Source: Verrucomicrobia bacterium IMCC26134 (GTDB lineage Bacteria; Verrucomicrobiota; Verrucomicrobiia; Opitutales; Opitutaceae). Taken from it: a stretch of 64,000 bases of DNA. Numbering within the stretch: the stretch's first letter is position 1; the number at the start of each line of letters is the position of its first letter. Positions 45,652 to 55,073 of this stretch are shown here, one piece after another. The stretch lies in assembly GCA_000972765.1 (NCBI GenBank), contig CP011265.1, positions 1,736,001-1,800,000 of the forward strand, read 5' to 3'. A model generated the notes under the pieces. It saw only the letters and a list, made by a program, of their open reading frames with translations, did no database searches and was not told the origin of the DNA. The position numbers and the translations under genes were made by a program.

Positions 45652-46584
45652 TCACAACGCGATGGTTGTAGTTGTCGTTTGGTGACTCCGCAGATAGGGT
45701 AGGGCGATCCCAGTCAAAACCAACAAGACACCCGCGATCTGGGCCGATCCGACTCTATCTCCGAGTATAATTCCCGAGGCTATGATTGCGACGGGGAGTT
45801 CGGTCGTTGTTAAAATGGATCCGAGTGCGCTCCCGGTTCGGGGACCAAAATGCACCATTAAATACACAGGAATTACCTGACCAAATATACCCAAACCGAG
45901 CAGCCATAACACAACCTGCCCAGGCGGCGGTCCCGACGGCAGCAAGGTCCAACCTGCCAGCGCTGCAAAAACAGGTAATACGATACCTCCAACTCCGCAG
46001 CATACAAACGAGCGAATCGCAGGCGTGGCATCTTGACCAAGCCGCGAGGTGAGAACGAAGAAACTGGCAAAACACAGCGCAGATAACACAGCGAAGGGTG
46101 CGCCTCTTAAATTTTCCGCATTGGCCACGCTAAGGAAATCCGCCGCCACCGCCGCTCCTACGATCACAAGTCCAGCCGACACCAATTCACGATGGGATGG
46201 GATCTGTCTGGTAACGAAAAAATTCAGCAACTGAGTAAATGGCACGTAGAGGAAAAGCAAGGTGGCGCCGATCGAAACCGGCCCCAGGCGATAGGCCCAA
46301 AATAGAAACAGGGGCACTCCGCAGCCGATAACACTCGCGGTGAGCAATAGACTCCAAAAGCGCTTGTCCTGAGGCAGGCGAGTGCGTTGCCAAAGCACTG
46401 CCGCTCCGAATGCCAATGACCCCACCAGATATTCGCCGAATACAAGCTGGGGAAAGGTGAAGCCGGCCTCGAAAGCGCACTTTACCGCCGGGCCATGCAA
46501 ACCCCAGATAGAGCCTACGAGGGCCATCATTCCACAACTGAAAGCATCGGGTTTTTGCATTATCTGTAGTGCTTCTAGAGTCAT
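45652..46584 (-). CDS. EamA/DMT-superfamily transporter
   Basis: A 310-residue inner-membrane protein with about ten membrane segments in two EamA halves (SIWGLHGPAVKCAFEAGF and FAVLSALCFASFFVLTSRLG). It is not closely similar to the EamA protein at 42.2 kb. The surrounding DNA is less GC-rich than that of mrp and tyrS. Substrate unknown. It is divergent from tyrS and convergent with mrp. Confidence 0.86.
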   Translation of the reverse strand: MTLEALQIMQKPDAFSCGMMALVGSIWGLHGPAVKCAFEAGFTFPQLVFGEYLVGSLAFGAAVLWQRTRLPQDKRFWSLLLTASVIGCGVPLFLFWAYRLGPVSIGATLLFLYVPFTQLLNFFVTRQIPSHRELVSAGLVIVGAAVAADFLSVANAENLRGAPFAVLSALCFASFFVLTSRLGQDATPAIRSFVCCGVGGIVLPVFAALAGWTLLPSGPPPGQVVLWLLGLGIFGQVIPVYLMVHFGPRTGSALGSILTTTELPVAIIASGIILGDRVGSAQIAGVLLVLTGIALPYLRSHQTTTTTIAL

Positions 46585-46756
46585 GCCGGATGCGAGCGCT
46601 TTGCCTCAAGCCTATTGGATGACATGGTCAGGTTGATTTCCATTTAGAATCGAGCTTTGCCAAAGCCGTTCTTTTTCCGCCTTCTGCGCGTTCACCCGCG
46701 TCGCGCTTTCCGATATCAGACATTCTAGTTATTTCGCTTTCCCTATTTTCGCAACA

Positions 46757-48061
46757 ATGTCCTCCGTTACTAATCTCATCGATGACCTTCAATGGCGCGG
46801 CCTTCTGGCCGATTGCACCGACCTCGCGGGACTGCGCGCCCGCATTGCCACCGGTGCTCCGATCACGGTGTATTGCGGCTTCGATCCTACGGGTGATTCG
46901 CTCCACGTCGGTCACCTCATGGGGCAACTCACGCTCGCCCGCTTCCAACGCGCCGGCCATAATGTGATCGCTCTTGCTGGCGGCGCCACCGGCATGGTCG
47001 GCGACCCCTCGGGCCGTTCATCCGAACGCAATCTGCTGACCCGTGAGCAGCTCTCCCATAATATCGCGTGCATCAAAGCGCAGCTTGCCCAATTGCTCGA
47101 TTTCACGGTCACTGCCAATCCAGCCCGTCTCGTCGATAATGCAGACTGGATCGCCCCTATCAGTTTTCTGGATTTTCTCCGGGACGTGGGAAAATATTTC
47201 TCACTCAATGTCATGCTCGCCAAGGATTCCGTGAAATCCCGCATGGAGGGGGATAACGGCATCAGCTACACCGAGTTCAGCTACCAGTTGTTGCAGGCCT
47301 ATGATTTCCTTCATCTGCGCCAGACGTTTAACTGTGAGCTCCAGATTGGTGGCTCAGACCAGTGGGGAAATCTCACTGCGGGAACCGACCTCATTCGTAA
47401 AAAACTTGGCGCCGAAACCTCGTCTTTCGGCTGGACCTTTCCCCTCATCACCAAGAGCGATGGCACCAAGTTTGGCAAAACCGCCGGTGGCGCGCTCTGG
47501 CTGGATGCCAAGCGGACAAGCCCCTACAAGCTCTACCAGTTTTTTGTGAACACGGAGGATACGAAGGTCTGTGAATACCTGCGTAAGTTCACATTCCTCA
47601 CTCGCGCCGAGATAGAACCGCTCGAGGCCGCCCATGCCGCTAACCCCGGCGCTCGCGAGGCCCACAAGGCGCTGGCACGCGAAGTCACTCAACTCGTTCA
47701 CGGTGTGTCTGCGCTCGAAGCTGCACTCAAGGCTTCAGCGATACTTTTTGGCGCCGAGATTGGTGACACGGCCGAGGATACGTTTAATGATGTCGTAGGC
47801 GAAATACCCACGTATGCGCTCGATGCCACCCGACTCTCCTCCCCTGGCCTGGCACTGACGGAAGCCATGTTACTCGTTGCCCTGGAAACTTCCAAAGGAA
47901 ATGCGCGCAAGTCCATCGAGGCCGGCGGCGCTTACGTAAACAATACCAAGTGCGATCCGCTCCAACCTACACGCACCTTGACCGTAGCCGACCTGTTATT
48001 CGGTAAGCATATCTTGCTGCGAAAAGGCAAACGTAGCTACGCCGTGCTGACGGTCGGCTAG
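46757..48061 (+). CDS. tyrS: Tyrosine--tRNA ligase
   Basis: A 434-residue class I aminoacyl-tRNA synthetase that charges tRNA-Tyr. The HIGH motif is HVGH in SLHVGHLMGQL, the KMSKS motif is KFGKT, the tyrosine site is IGGSDQWGNLTAG, and the C-terminal S4 RNA-binding domain ends the protein (NARKSIEAGGAYVNNTK). Length is typical. I saw no T-box leader in the 170 bp upstream. Confidence 0.95.
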   Translation: MSSVTNLIDDLQWRGLLADCTDLAGLRARIATGAPITVYCGFDPTGDSLHVGHLMGQLTLARFQRAGHNVIALAGGATGMVGDPSGRSSERNLLTREQLSHNIACIKAQLAQLLDFTVTANPARLVDNADWIAPISFLDFLRDVGKYFSLNVMLAKDSVKSRMEGDNGISYTEFSYQLLQAYDFLHLRQTFNCELQIGGSDQWGNLTAGTDLIRKKLGAETSSFGWTFPLITKSDGTKFGKTAGGALWLDAKRTSPYKLYQFFVNTEDTKVCEYLRKFTFLTRAEIEPLEAAHAANPGAREAHKALAREVTQLVHGVSALEAALKASAILFGAEIGDTAEDTFNDVVGEIPTYALDATRLSSPGLALTEAMLLVALETSKGNARKSIEAGGAYVNNTKCDPLQPTRTLTVADLLFGKHILLRKGKRSYAVLTVG

Positions 48062-48238
48062 TTTTTTGAGAATAGATCGTCCGATAGGCATGAGGATTAT
48101 GGCTCGTAGGGGTTTTTCGGGCGAAAGCGGTTCGGAAATATGCAAGTCAAGCCCGTGGCCTACGTTATAATTGGCCGTCAATTATGCTTTCCAAACTTGC
48201 ACGACTGGGTGGACGCGCTGTTCTAATTCACACCTCTC

Positions 48239-48709
48239 ATGTCCACGCCTGTCACAGCATTCATTCCTCACCGTCCGCCATTTTTGTTTGTCGATGAGAT
48301 CGTGTCGGAAACCCCTGATAGTCTGACCGCGAAACGCACCTGGCGCGCGGAGGAGGATTTTTATAAGGGGCATTATCCGAATGCCCCCATCACGCCCGGC
48401 GTGCTGCTTTGTGAAGCGGTTTTTCAAACGGGGGCGCTTTTTATGGCCCGTCAGGCGCTAGCGGCAGGAGCCTCTCCAGACGCTGGCGTTCCTTTACTTT
48501 CAAAAATTAGCGACGTTCGCTTCCGCACGCCGATCTATCCAGGCGACACCGTCATCATCGAAGTGAAAAAGAAAGAAGTCATAGGTGGGTTCACCATGAT
48601 GTCAGGAAGCATTAAGAAGGCAGACGGGACCCGCGTGCTGAGCGTCGATTTCACCGTTGCATGGAAAACACCTGAAGGTCAGCAAGCACAGCAACAGGCC
48701 CAGCAGTGA
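48239..48709 (+). CDS. fabZ: 3-hydroxyacyl-ACP dehydratase, FabZ-like
   Basis: A 156-residue hot-dog-fold enzyme removing water from 3-hydroxyacyl-ACP in fatty acid elongation. The catalytic His and Glu are visible in GHYPNAPITPGVLLCEAVFQ, and the N-terminus IPHRPPFLFVDEI fits FabZ. It is the first gene of a tight operon with fabI (15 nt), oleA (5 nt) and oleB (overlap). In this setting it may serve general synthesis or a dedicated hydrocarbon pathway. Confidence 0.88.
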   Translation: MSTPVTAFIPHRPPFLFVDEIVSETPDSLTAKRTWRAEEDFYKGHYPNAPITPGVLLCEAVFQTGALFMARQALAAGASPDAGVPLLSKISDVRFRTPIYPGDTVIIEVKKKEVIGGFTMMSGSIKKADGTRVLSVDFTVAWKTPEGQQAQQQAQQ

Positions 48710-48724
48710 GCCTCCGCACAACAC

Positions 48725-49543
48725 ATGCCCGATTTCTTACAACTTTCCGGTAGAACTTTTCTCGTCCAAGGCGTCGCCAACCGAAAAAGCGTCGCTTGGC
48801 ATATCGGAAAGTCATTGGAGGGGCAGGGGGCTCGCGTCATCTACGCGGTGCGTTCCGAGGCCCGGAAAAAATCCCTCGAGACGCTCCTCTCTGGTAAACC
48901 AGTTTTTGTCTGCGACGTTGAGCAAGAAGGTGCTGCCGCACGGCTCGCCACCGCGGTAGCTGCTGGCGGTTTTACCCCTTTGCAGGGTTTGGTCCACTCC
49001 ATCGCATTCGCCAATTACACCGAGGGATTTAAGCCGTTTCATGAAACAAAACGGGCGGATTTTCTCCAGGCCACCGCTATATCCGCCTTTTCCCTGGTTG
49101 AGCTAGCGAATGCATTCAAACCTCACTTCGCAAAAAATGCCTCGGTTGTAACTATAGGCATATCCTCGCTCGTCGTCACACCTGATAATTACGGTTATAT
49201 GGGACCAATAAAGTCCGCCCTCGAATCTTCGGTCCGGTTTCTGGCGAAATCCTTTAGCGCTGACAGTGAAATTCGCTTTAATGTCATTGGCGCGGGACCG
49301 CTTAAAACCAGTGCCTCCGCCGGCATACCTGGCTATTTGGAAAGCTATCTTTTCGCCGAGAAACTCACCTTTCGAAAACGGAATCTCTCCACCCAAGAGG
49401 TAGCCGACCCAGCGCTCTTTTTACTCAGTGAGCGCAGCAGCGGAATTAACGGAGTCACACTTACCATCGATGCAGGTCTAGGCTCGAATTACTTCGACAA
49501 GGACATCATCCGACTCGCGATGCGAATGGAAGCCAAGCCCTGA
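48725..49543 (+). CDS. fabI: Enoyl-ACP reductase, FabI family
   Basis: A 272-residue short-chain dehydrogenase-fold reductase completing each round of fatty acid elongation. The catalytic pair Tyr156 and Lys163 (NYGYMGPIK) falls at E. coli FabI numbering, and GVANRKSVAWHIGKSL is the FabI nucleotide site. The position corresponding to Tyr146 of E. coli is Ile, so the second active-site Tyr is lost. It lies between fabZ and oleA in one operon. Confidence 0.88.
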   Translation: MPDFLQLSGRTFLVQGVANRKSVAWHIGKSLEGQGARVIYAVRSEARKKSLETLLSGKPVFVCDVEQEGAAARLATAVAAGGFTPLQGLVHSIAFANYTEGFKPFHETKRADFLQATAISAFSLVELANAFKPHFAKNASVVTIGISSLVVTPDNYGYMGPIKSALESSVRFLAKSFSADSEIRFNVIGAGPLKTSASAGIPGYLESYLFAEKLTFRKRNLSTQEVADPALFLLSERSSGINGVTLTIDAGLGSNYFDKDIIRLAMRMEAKP

Positions 49544-49548
49544 GACCG

Positions 49549-50580
49549 ATGCGTTTTAACCACACACTCATCGAGTCCATCGCAGTTGCCTTACCTGAAG
49601 AGGTCTTGAGTTCTGCCATGATCGAGCAGCGCTTGGCCCCTCTCTATGAGCGGTTGCGCCTGCCCGAGGGACGACTTGAACTGATGACGGGAATACGCGA
49701 GCGACGCGTCTGGCCTGTGGGAACGCGGCCTTCGGATGCAAGCGCAGCCGCCGGTCGCGCCGTGCTCGCGAAATCCGGGCTGAACGTCGATCAAATCGAA
49801 CTGTTTATCCACGCCGCAGTGTGCCGTGACATGCTGGAGCCGGCGACAGCAAGTTTCGCCCACCGCAAGATCGGGTTGCCTGCAACGGCGCAAATTTTCG
49901 ACCTTTCCAACGCATGCCTTGGCTGGCTTAACGCACTTACAGTCGCCGCTGGCTTGATCGAAAGCGGACAGATTAAGTGTGCTTTAATATGTTCTGGAGA
50001 AAACGGCGGCCCGCTGGTCGAGCAAACGTTGCGCACGCTTCTCGGTTCACCGCTTGATCGCAACGGCATCAAGCCCTATTTTGCCAATCTCACCATCGGC
50101 TCCGGCTCAGTCGCGGCCATCCTCTGCCACGACTCGATTCTGCCCGCCGGTGCACGCGCCCATCGCCTAAGCGGTGGCATCGCACGCGCAGCCACGACGC
50201 ATAGCGAACTTTGCCAGGGGGATACTCACGGTGACGACGCCCTGGCAATGCAGACCGATAGCGAAGCCCTGCTCTTAGCCGGTATCCAGCTCGCGACCGA
50301 CACTTGGCGTGGTTTCACCGCCGAGTTCGGCAAGACCTTTGACCGCACTATCTGCCATCAAGTGGGAAGCACTCACAGGCGCAAACTCTACGAGGCGCTT
50401 GGACTCGATATCACCAAGGATTTTTCGACCTTCGAGACCCTGGGCAACACCGGTTCGGTTGCACTACCTGCTACACTTGCTGCCGCCGTCGAAGCCGGTG
50501 CGGTCAAGCCCGGAGACAGCGTCGCGCTGCTCGGTATAGGTAGCGGGTTGAATTCCCTCATGCTCGCCGTCGAATGGTGA
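49549..50580 (+). CDS. oleA: OleA-like thiolase (head-to-head acyl-CoA condensation)
   Basis: A 343-residue thiolase-superfamily enzyme. Cys123 (SNACLGWL), His270 (CHQVGST) and Asn300 (LGNTGSVALP) form the triad. DMLEPATAS supplies Glu97, matching the OleA-specific glutamate (Glu117 of Xanthomonas OleA) that FabH lacks, so OleA fits better than FabH. OleA joins two long-chain fatty acyl-CoAs to a beta-keto acid, the first step to olefinic hydrocarbons. The next gene is OleB-like, a standard partner. FabH remains the alternative. Confidence 0.83.
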   Translation: MRFNHTLIESIAVALPEEVLSSAMIEQRLAPLYERLRLPEGRLELMTGIRERRVWPVGTRPSDASAAAGRAVLAKSGLNVDQIELFIHAAVCRDMLEPATASFAHRKIGLPATAQIFDLSNACLGWLNALTVAAGLIESGQIKCALICSGENGGPLVEQTLRTLLGSPLDRNGIKPYFANLTIGSGSVAAILCHDSILPAGARAHRLSGGIARAATTHSELCQGDTHGDDALAMQTDSEALLLAGIQLATDTWRGFTAEFGKTFDRTICHQVGSTHRRKLYEALGLDITKDFSTFETLGNTGSVALPATLAAAVEAGAVKPGDSVALLGIGSGLNSLMLAVEW

Positions 50581-51527
50581 GCGCACTCTCTTTAGTTCTG
50601 CCCTTCCCGATGATTCCAGCCTGGCTAAATTCCATTTATCCCTTTACCCCGCATCGCTTTACTACGCCTGGCGGGGCGCAGATGAGTTACTTGGACGAAG
50701 GCGGGCGAGGGCAGGGTAGTGCGTCTGCCGCCGCGCCCACCTCCGAGGCCGTGCTGATGCTGCATGGCAATCCAACTTGGTCTTTTTACTACCGAGATCT
50801 CGTCAAGACTCTTGCTCCTTCGTTTCGCTGCATCGTGCCAGACCACATAGGCATGGGGATGTCTGATAAGCCCGAATCCTACAACTACACCCTTGGACAG
50901 CGCATTGATGACATCGCCGCACTGGTTGCGCACCTAGGACTGACACGCATCCATCTGGTGGTTCACGACTGGGGTGGGGCGATTGGTTTCGGATTCGCCT
51001 CCCGACACCCTCAAATGATCGGTCGTATCGTCATATTAAATACAGGTGCTTTCCCCTCAACACGTATCCCTGCCAGAATTTCACTCTGCAAATCAACGTT
51101 TCCAGGCACCGCCTTGGTGCGCGGCATGAATGGGTTTGCCTGGCCGGCCACTTGGATGTCGATGGCCAGACGTGAACTTTCAGCCGCTGAAAAGCGGGGT
51201 TATTTGATGCCCTACGACTCGTGGGCCCATCGCGTCGCGGTGAACGCCTTTGTTAAGGATATCCCGCTTTCGCCTGATCACCCGAGTTGGCCGGCGCTGG
51301 TGGCCACAGCAGAGGGTATCTCACGGTTCAGGGGAAACCCGGTGATCATTATTTGGGGCGGCCGTGATTTCTGCTTTAATGATTCCTTCTATGCCGAGTG
51401 GCGCAAACGTCTGCCAGAATCCGAGTCGCTTTACCTTCCGGATGCAGGGCACTACGTGCTCGACGACGCACGCGAGCAGGTGCTCCCTCGTATTTCTAGC
51501 TTTTTTACTGCCTGCGCCACAGGGTAG
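50574..51527 (+). CDS. oleB: OleB-like alpha/beta hydrolase (haloalkane-dehalogenase type)
   Basis: A 317-residue hydrolase overlapping the oleA stop by 7 nt; an in-frame ATG at 50610 (MIPAWLNSIYPFTP) gives the more usual OleB N-terminus. LMLHGNPTWSFYYRDLV forms the oxyanion region and Asp132 in VVHDWGGAIG is the nucleophile, as in haloalkane dehalogenases. OleB converts the beta-lactone made by OleC to an alkene. A low-complexity insert (GGRGQGSASAAAPTSE) follows YLDEG. oleC and oleD do not follow; the next gene is convergent malQ. Confidence 0.83.
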   Translation: MVSALSLVLPFPMIPAWLNSIYPFTPHRFTTPGGAQMSYLDEGGRGQGSASAAAPTSEAVLMLHGNPTWSFYYRDLVKTLAPSFRCIVPDHIGMGMSDKPESYNYTLGQRIDDIAALVAHLGLTRIHLVVHDWGGAIGFGFASRHPQMIGRIVILNTGAFPSTRIPARISLCKSTFPGTALVRGMNGFAWPATWMSMARRELSAAEKRGYLMPYDSWAHRVAVNAFVKDIPLSPDHPSWPALVATAEGISRFRGNPVIIIWGGRDFCFNDSFYAEWRKRLPESESLYLPDAGHYVLDDAREQVLPRISSFFTACATG

Positions 51528-51537
51528 TTACACGCTT

Positions 51538-53094
51538 TCAGGATCGCCCATAGACTTCACCGAGCGATTTCAGGTAAGGTGCGGTCTCGGCGTGAAGGGC
51601 CTGCAGTTGGCCTTCCGAGTAACGCCATTGCCAGTTGCCGGAAGCGACACCCGGGGTATTGAAACGCGCATCCCCGCCCAAGCTTAGCAGATCTTGCATC
51701 GGTATGACCGCAAGGCGACTGACTGCTCCGTAAGCCGCTCGCACAAAGTCCCAGCCTATCTCGCGTCCGTCCACCCGCAGGTAGTTGCGCACGTGATCTT
51801 GTTCCTTTGACGAAGCAGTGCGATACCAGCCAAGGGTGGTGTTATTGTCATGCGTGCCCGGATACACGATCGCATTCGCGGTCAGGTTATGGGGTAGATA
51901 AAGATTAGCGGCATCGCCACCGAAGGCGAACTGGAGGATAGTCATACCAGGCAGGCCGCAAGCATCTCGCAGCACACGCACACTCTCGAAAAGTTCCCCC
52001 AGATCCTCGGCGATAAGCTTGGCATCGGGCAGGGCGCTTTTGACAGCCATGAAAAAGGGAAGTCCTGGGCCCTTCTTCCACTCTCCGGTTTTGGCCGTCA
52101 GCGCTTCTGCCGGGATGGACCAGTAGGTATCGAAGGCGCGGAAATGATCGATCCGCACAACATCGCACATGGCAAAGTTGGCGCGAAGCCGTTGCAGCCA
52201 CCAATCGTAACCCTCGGCGGCATGTTTGGGCCAGTCATAGAGCGGGTTGCCCCAAAGCTGGCCGTCGGCCGAGAAATAGTCTGGCGGAACACCTGCGACA
52301 AAGTCCGGCGTGCCGTTCTCTTGATTGATTTGAAATAATTCTGGACGACTCCACACATCAGCAGAATCACGTGCGACGAAAATAGGGGCATCGCCGATTA
52401 TTTGAATGCCTCGCATCGATGCCGCGCTGCGCACACGAGCCCATTGCCCATAAAATAGATATTGAAAAAATGCATAGGCTTCTGCGCGCTCAATCACTGA
52501 AACGGGAAGGGCGCTGGTCTTTAAGCGTGTGAAAAAGCGGTGCTCTTTCGGCCAGAGCCACCACGGCCGACCCTCGTGGTGGTCTTTAAGCGCCATAAAT
52601 ACACCATAGGCGTCCAACCAACTGGCATTTGACCGGCAAAATACACTGAAATCTCCGTAATCAAGTTTCGTGAATTTACGTCCTTTTGCTGCTGTATATG
52701 CGCGAAACAACACCGGCCACTTCGTTACGTAAAGCCAACCGTAGTCTACATGGTCGCGCGGTAAAACGCGTAAAGTTGCTAGATCAGCACCGTTAATCAA
52801 TCCGGCGTCAACGAGAGCAGCCAAATCTATCAAATAAGGGTTACCAGCGAAGGAAGAGAAGCACTGGTAAGGTGAGTCGCCATAGCCAGTAGGCCCAAGA
52901 GGACAAACCTGCCAATTGGATATTCCTGATGACCGCAGGTAATCCAGAAACCGATCCACCTGACCATCCAAGACTCCTATACCTTGATCGCTAGGGAGGG
53001 AAGTGGGATGAAGTAAAACGCCGCTCTGACGGGTTTTTAACCAGTGAAAGAGCGGGAGTTGAATCGTAAGTGTTGCCGGCACTTGATTAGACAT
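51538..53094 (-). CDS. malQ: 4-alpha-glucanotransferase (amylomaltase, GH77)
   Basis: A 518-residue cytosolic enzyme that transfers alpha-1,4-glucan segments in maltodextrin and glycogen metabolism. Diagnostic stretches are SGVLLHPTSLPSDQGIG, LGPTGYGDSPYQCFSSFAGNP, the nucleophile region VVRIDHFRAFDTYW, the acid/base LIAEDLGE and THDNNTTLGW. glgB lies at the end of the window. It converges on oleB with only 10 nt between stops. Confidence 0.95.
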   Translation of the reverse strand: MSNQVPATLTIQLPLFHWLKTRQSGVLLHPTSLPSDQGIGVLDGQVDRFLDYLRSSGISNWQVCPLGPTGYGDSPYQCFSSFAGNPYLIDLAALVDAGLINGADLATLRVLPRDHVDYGWLYVTKWPVLFRAYTAAKGRKFTKLDYGDFSVFCRSNASWLDAYGVFMALKDHHEGRPWWLWPKEHRFFTRLKTSALPVSVIERAEAYAFFQYLFYGQWARVRSAASMRGIQIIGDAPIFVARDSADVWSRPELFQINQENGTPDFVAGVPPDYFSADGQLWGNPLYDWPKHAAEGYDWWLQRLRANFAMCDVVRIDHFRAFDTYWSIPAEALTAKTGEWKKGPGLPFFMAVKSALPDAKLIAEDLGELFESVRVLRDACGLPGMTILQFAFGGDAANLYLPHNLTANAIVYPGTHDNNTTLGWYRTASSKEQDHVRNYLRVDGREIGWDFVRAAYGAVSRLAVIPMQDLLSLGGDARFNTPGVASGNWQWRYSEGQLQALHAETAPYLKSLGEVYGRS

Positions 53095-53136
53095 AATATT
53101 TATTGTGCGATTATGCGTGTGGTATCAGACAAAGAC

Positions 53137-53150
53137 TTCTGTAGACAGAA
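53137..53150. promoter_or_regulatory. Palindrome upstream of malQ
   Basis: TTCTGT-ag-ACAGAA, a 6+2+6 perfect inverted repeat 43-56 nt upstream of the malQ start codon, a reasonable distance for an operator. It may equally be coincidental. Confidence 0.35.
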
Positions 53151-53268
53151 AGACTTAAGGAAATGGCACAATACCTCACAACTACATAGCTGTGTTTCTC
53201 CCAAAGCCCCTGGCGACGTAATTGATCGCGGCCAGGACTTGATTCCCGACCGCAGGCATCGGTCCGGC

Positions 53269-54462
53269 TTATTTGCGCAACGTAGCGCAATATTCGGCCA
53301 GACGTGTGACTCCCTTGCTGATGATTTCATCGCTGGTCGCATAGCTGAGGCGAAGATACCCTTCGGCACCAAATGCGGACCCATGCACGGCAGCGACCTT
53401 CTTCTGCTCTAGTAACTGCGTGCAGAAAGCTTCGGATGTCAGGCCGAACGATGAGATGTTCGGGAAAAGGTAAAAGGCCCCCTCGGCGAGCAGACAGCGA
53501 ATTCCAGGGATTTTATTCAGTTCGGCATGAAGAAACTTTCGGCGTCGATCAAAGGCGACCAGCATCTGGGCCAGAGCAGCCTGTGTTTTTTCGCGTTCCT
53601 TTAATGCCGCCAGAGCGCCATATTGGGCGAACGTCGTGGCATTGCTGGTCATTTGACTCTGGAGTTCTGCGATCGCCTTGGCGATGGGTGCCGGGGCTAC
53701 GGTGGTCCCGAGACGCCAGCCGGTCATGGCGTAGGTTTTTGCAAAACCGGAAACAATGATGACCCGTGCGGCGGCGTCGGCACTGAATGTCGCAGGGCTG
53801 AAGTGTTTCGCGCCGTCATAAGTGAGGTGCTCGTAGATCTCATCCGAAAGGATGTAGAGATTATGTTTCAGAGCGACCGCGACTATGGCCTCCAGTTGCG
53901 CTTTGGTATAGACTGCACCGGTAGGATTGGACGGCGAGTTCAGGATGAGCAGGCGTGTGCGCGGAGTGATGGCGGCTTCCAGCTGCTCCGGGGTGAGCCG
54001 GAAACCAGTGGTGTCGTCGGCCAGGACGAAAACAGGTTTCGCGCCGGCGAGTTTTACCATCTCGGGATAGCTTACCCAATAGGGTGCAGGAATGATGACC
54101 TCGTCGCCCGGCGAGCAAGTGGCCAGGATGGCTAAGTAGCAGGAGAACTTACCGCCGGGGGAAACAATGATCTGTGAGGGGGCGACCTTCAGGTTGTAGT
54201 CGGCAAGATATTTGTCTGCGAGCGCCTGGCGAAGAGGCTCTATTCCGGGTGTGGGAGCGTATTTTGTTTTCCCCGAACGAAGCGCGGCGATACAGGCCTC
54301 TTTGATGTGGTCGGGCGTATCGAAATCAGGTTCGCCGGCCGCGAAGCCACAGACATCTTCGCCGGCGGCGGCGAGAGCCTTGGCCTTGGCGTCGACAGCG
54401 AGAGTCGGCGAAGGCGAAACATTGCGAGCCCAAACAGAAAGAGAAGCGGGAGCGGTAGACAT
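53269..54462 (-). CDS. aspC: Pyridoxal-phosphate aspartate/aromatic aminotransferase (class I)
   Basis: A 397-residue cytosolic aminotransferase of the AspC/Ib type: [43 protein letters not shown], the Schiff-base Lys in [16 protein letters not shown], and LRLSYATS with the substrate Arg. It probably interconverts aspartate and oxaloacetate. I chose the ATG at 54462 (MSTAPASL); the frame opens 27 codons earlier. It lies downstream of the tandem RHH gene and its terminator. Confidence 0.9.
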   Translation of the reverse strand: MSTAPASLSVWARNVSPSPTLAVDAKAKALAAAGEDVCGFAAGEPDFDTPDHIKEACIAALRSGKTKYAPTPGIEPLRQALADKYLADYNLKVAPSQIIVSPGGKFSCYLAILATCSPGDEVIIPAPYWVSYPEMVKLAGAKPVFVLADDTTGFRLTPEQLEAAITPRTRLLILNSPSNPTGAVYTKAQLEAIVAVALKHNLYILSDEIYEHLTYDGAKHFSPATFSADAAARVIIVSGFAKTYAMTGWRLGTTVAPAPIAKAIAELQSQMTSNATTFAQYGALAALKEREKTQAALAQMLVAFDRRRKFLHAELNKIPGIRCLLAEGAFYLFPNISSFGLTSEAFCTQLLEQKKVAAVHGSAFGAEGYLRLSYATSDEIISKGVTRLAEYCATLRK

Positions 54463-54517
54463 GGAGGAAAAAGAGATCAGGGGTGGCGAAAAAAACTCAA
54501 ACGCGAGAAGCGAGGGC

Positions 54518-54560
54518 AAAAAAAATCCGCGGCAGGAAAACAAGTTCCTTGAACCGCGGA
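54518..54560 (-). terminator. Intrinsic terminator after the tandem RHH gene
   Basis: On the minus strand TCCGCGG and CCGCGGA pair around an inner AGGAA/TTCCT stem (loop aacaag), followed by eight T residues. It begins 34 nt past the RHH gene stop. Confidence 0.85.
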
Positions 54561-54594
54561 GTCGGAGATGGTGGCCGTTGGCGGTCGAGAAGGA

Positions 54595-54906
54595 TTATTT
54601 CTTCCCTTTTTTATCAGGCAAGGCGTCGACCGCAGCCCTAACGATTTCACCGATGCTGGTCTTCTGGCGCTTCGCCGTCTTGACGAGTGCTGCCTTGGAA
54701 GATGCTTCAAGTCGAACCGAAATCTGCCTGCGTTCTTCGCTCTCGGACGCGAACGTGCTCAAGTCGAACTCGGCGATCGCATGCCGGACTACTTCTGAAG
54801 TGGAACCCAAACTGAGTTTTTTGCGCTGGGCTTCAATTTTGGCCAGCAACGAAAGAGGCAGGTCAAAAGTTAACGGAGACGGGGCGGGAGCAGTTTTCTT
54901 GGCCAT
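54595..54906 (-). CDS. Tandem ribbon-helix-helix DNA-binding protein
   Basis: A 103-residue basic protein containing two RHH-like units in one chain: LTFDLPLSLLAKIEAQ..STSEVVRHAIAEFDL (about 12-49) and QISVRLEASSKAALVK..TSIGEIVRAAVDAL (about 61-96). Each has a short strand followed by two helices, so the chain could fold as an intramolecular dimer. Lys-rich at both ends. No toxin gene is adjacent, so a regulator or small chromosomal DNA-binding protein is likelier than an antitoxin. Confidence 0.75.
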   Translation of the reverse strand: MAKKTAPAPSPLTFDLPLSLLAKIEAQRKKLSLGSTSEVVRHAIAEFDLSTFASESEERRQISVRLEASSKAALVKTAKRQKTSIGEIVRAAVDALPDKKGKK

Positions 54907-55073
54907 TTGGGTTTAAGGAAAGTAGGAGACTTGATGAACGGACGATGAGGGAAGTATGACGTATCCACAGCAAGGATTCATCGGCAACGCAAAACTGCGT
55001 GGAAATAAAACGTTTTCATTCGATGATAGGAGCGGCCCAGCTGACCATAGCTTTTAATAGGTCCGGAATTATA

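Noticed and set aside
46585-46756. Possible T-box leader of tyrS
   Set aside because: No T-box sequence or terminator/antiterminator pair could be made out in the short leader.
49036-49047. GTTTCATGAAAC, resembling a parS site
   Set aside because: It lacks the central CG of the TGTTTCACGTGAAACA consensus and lies inside the fabI coding region, 9 kb from parB.
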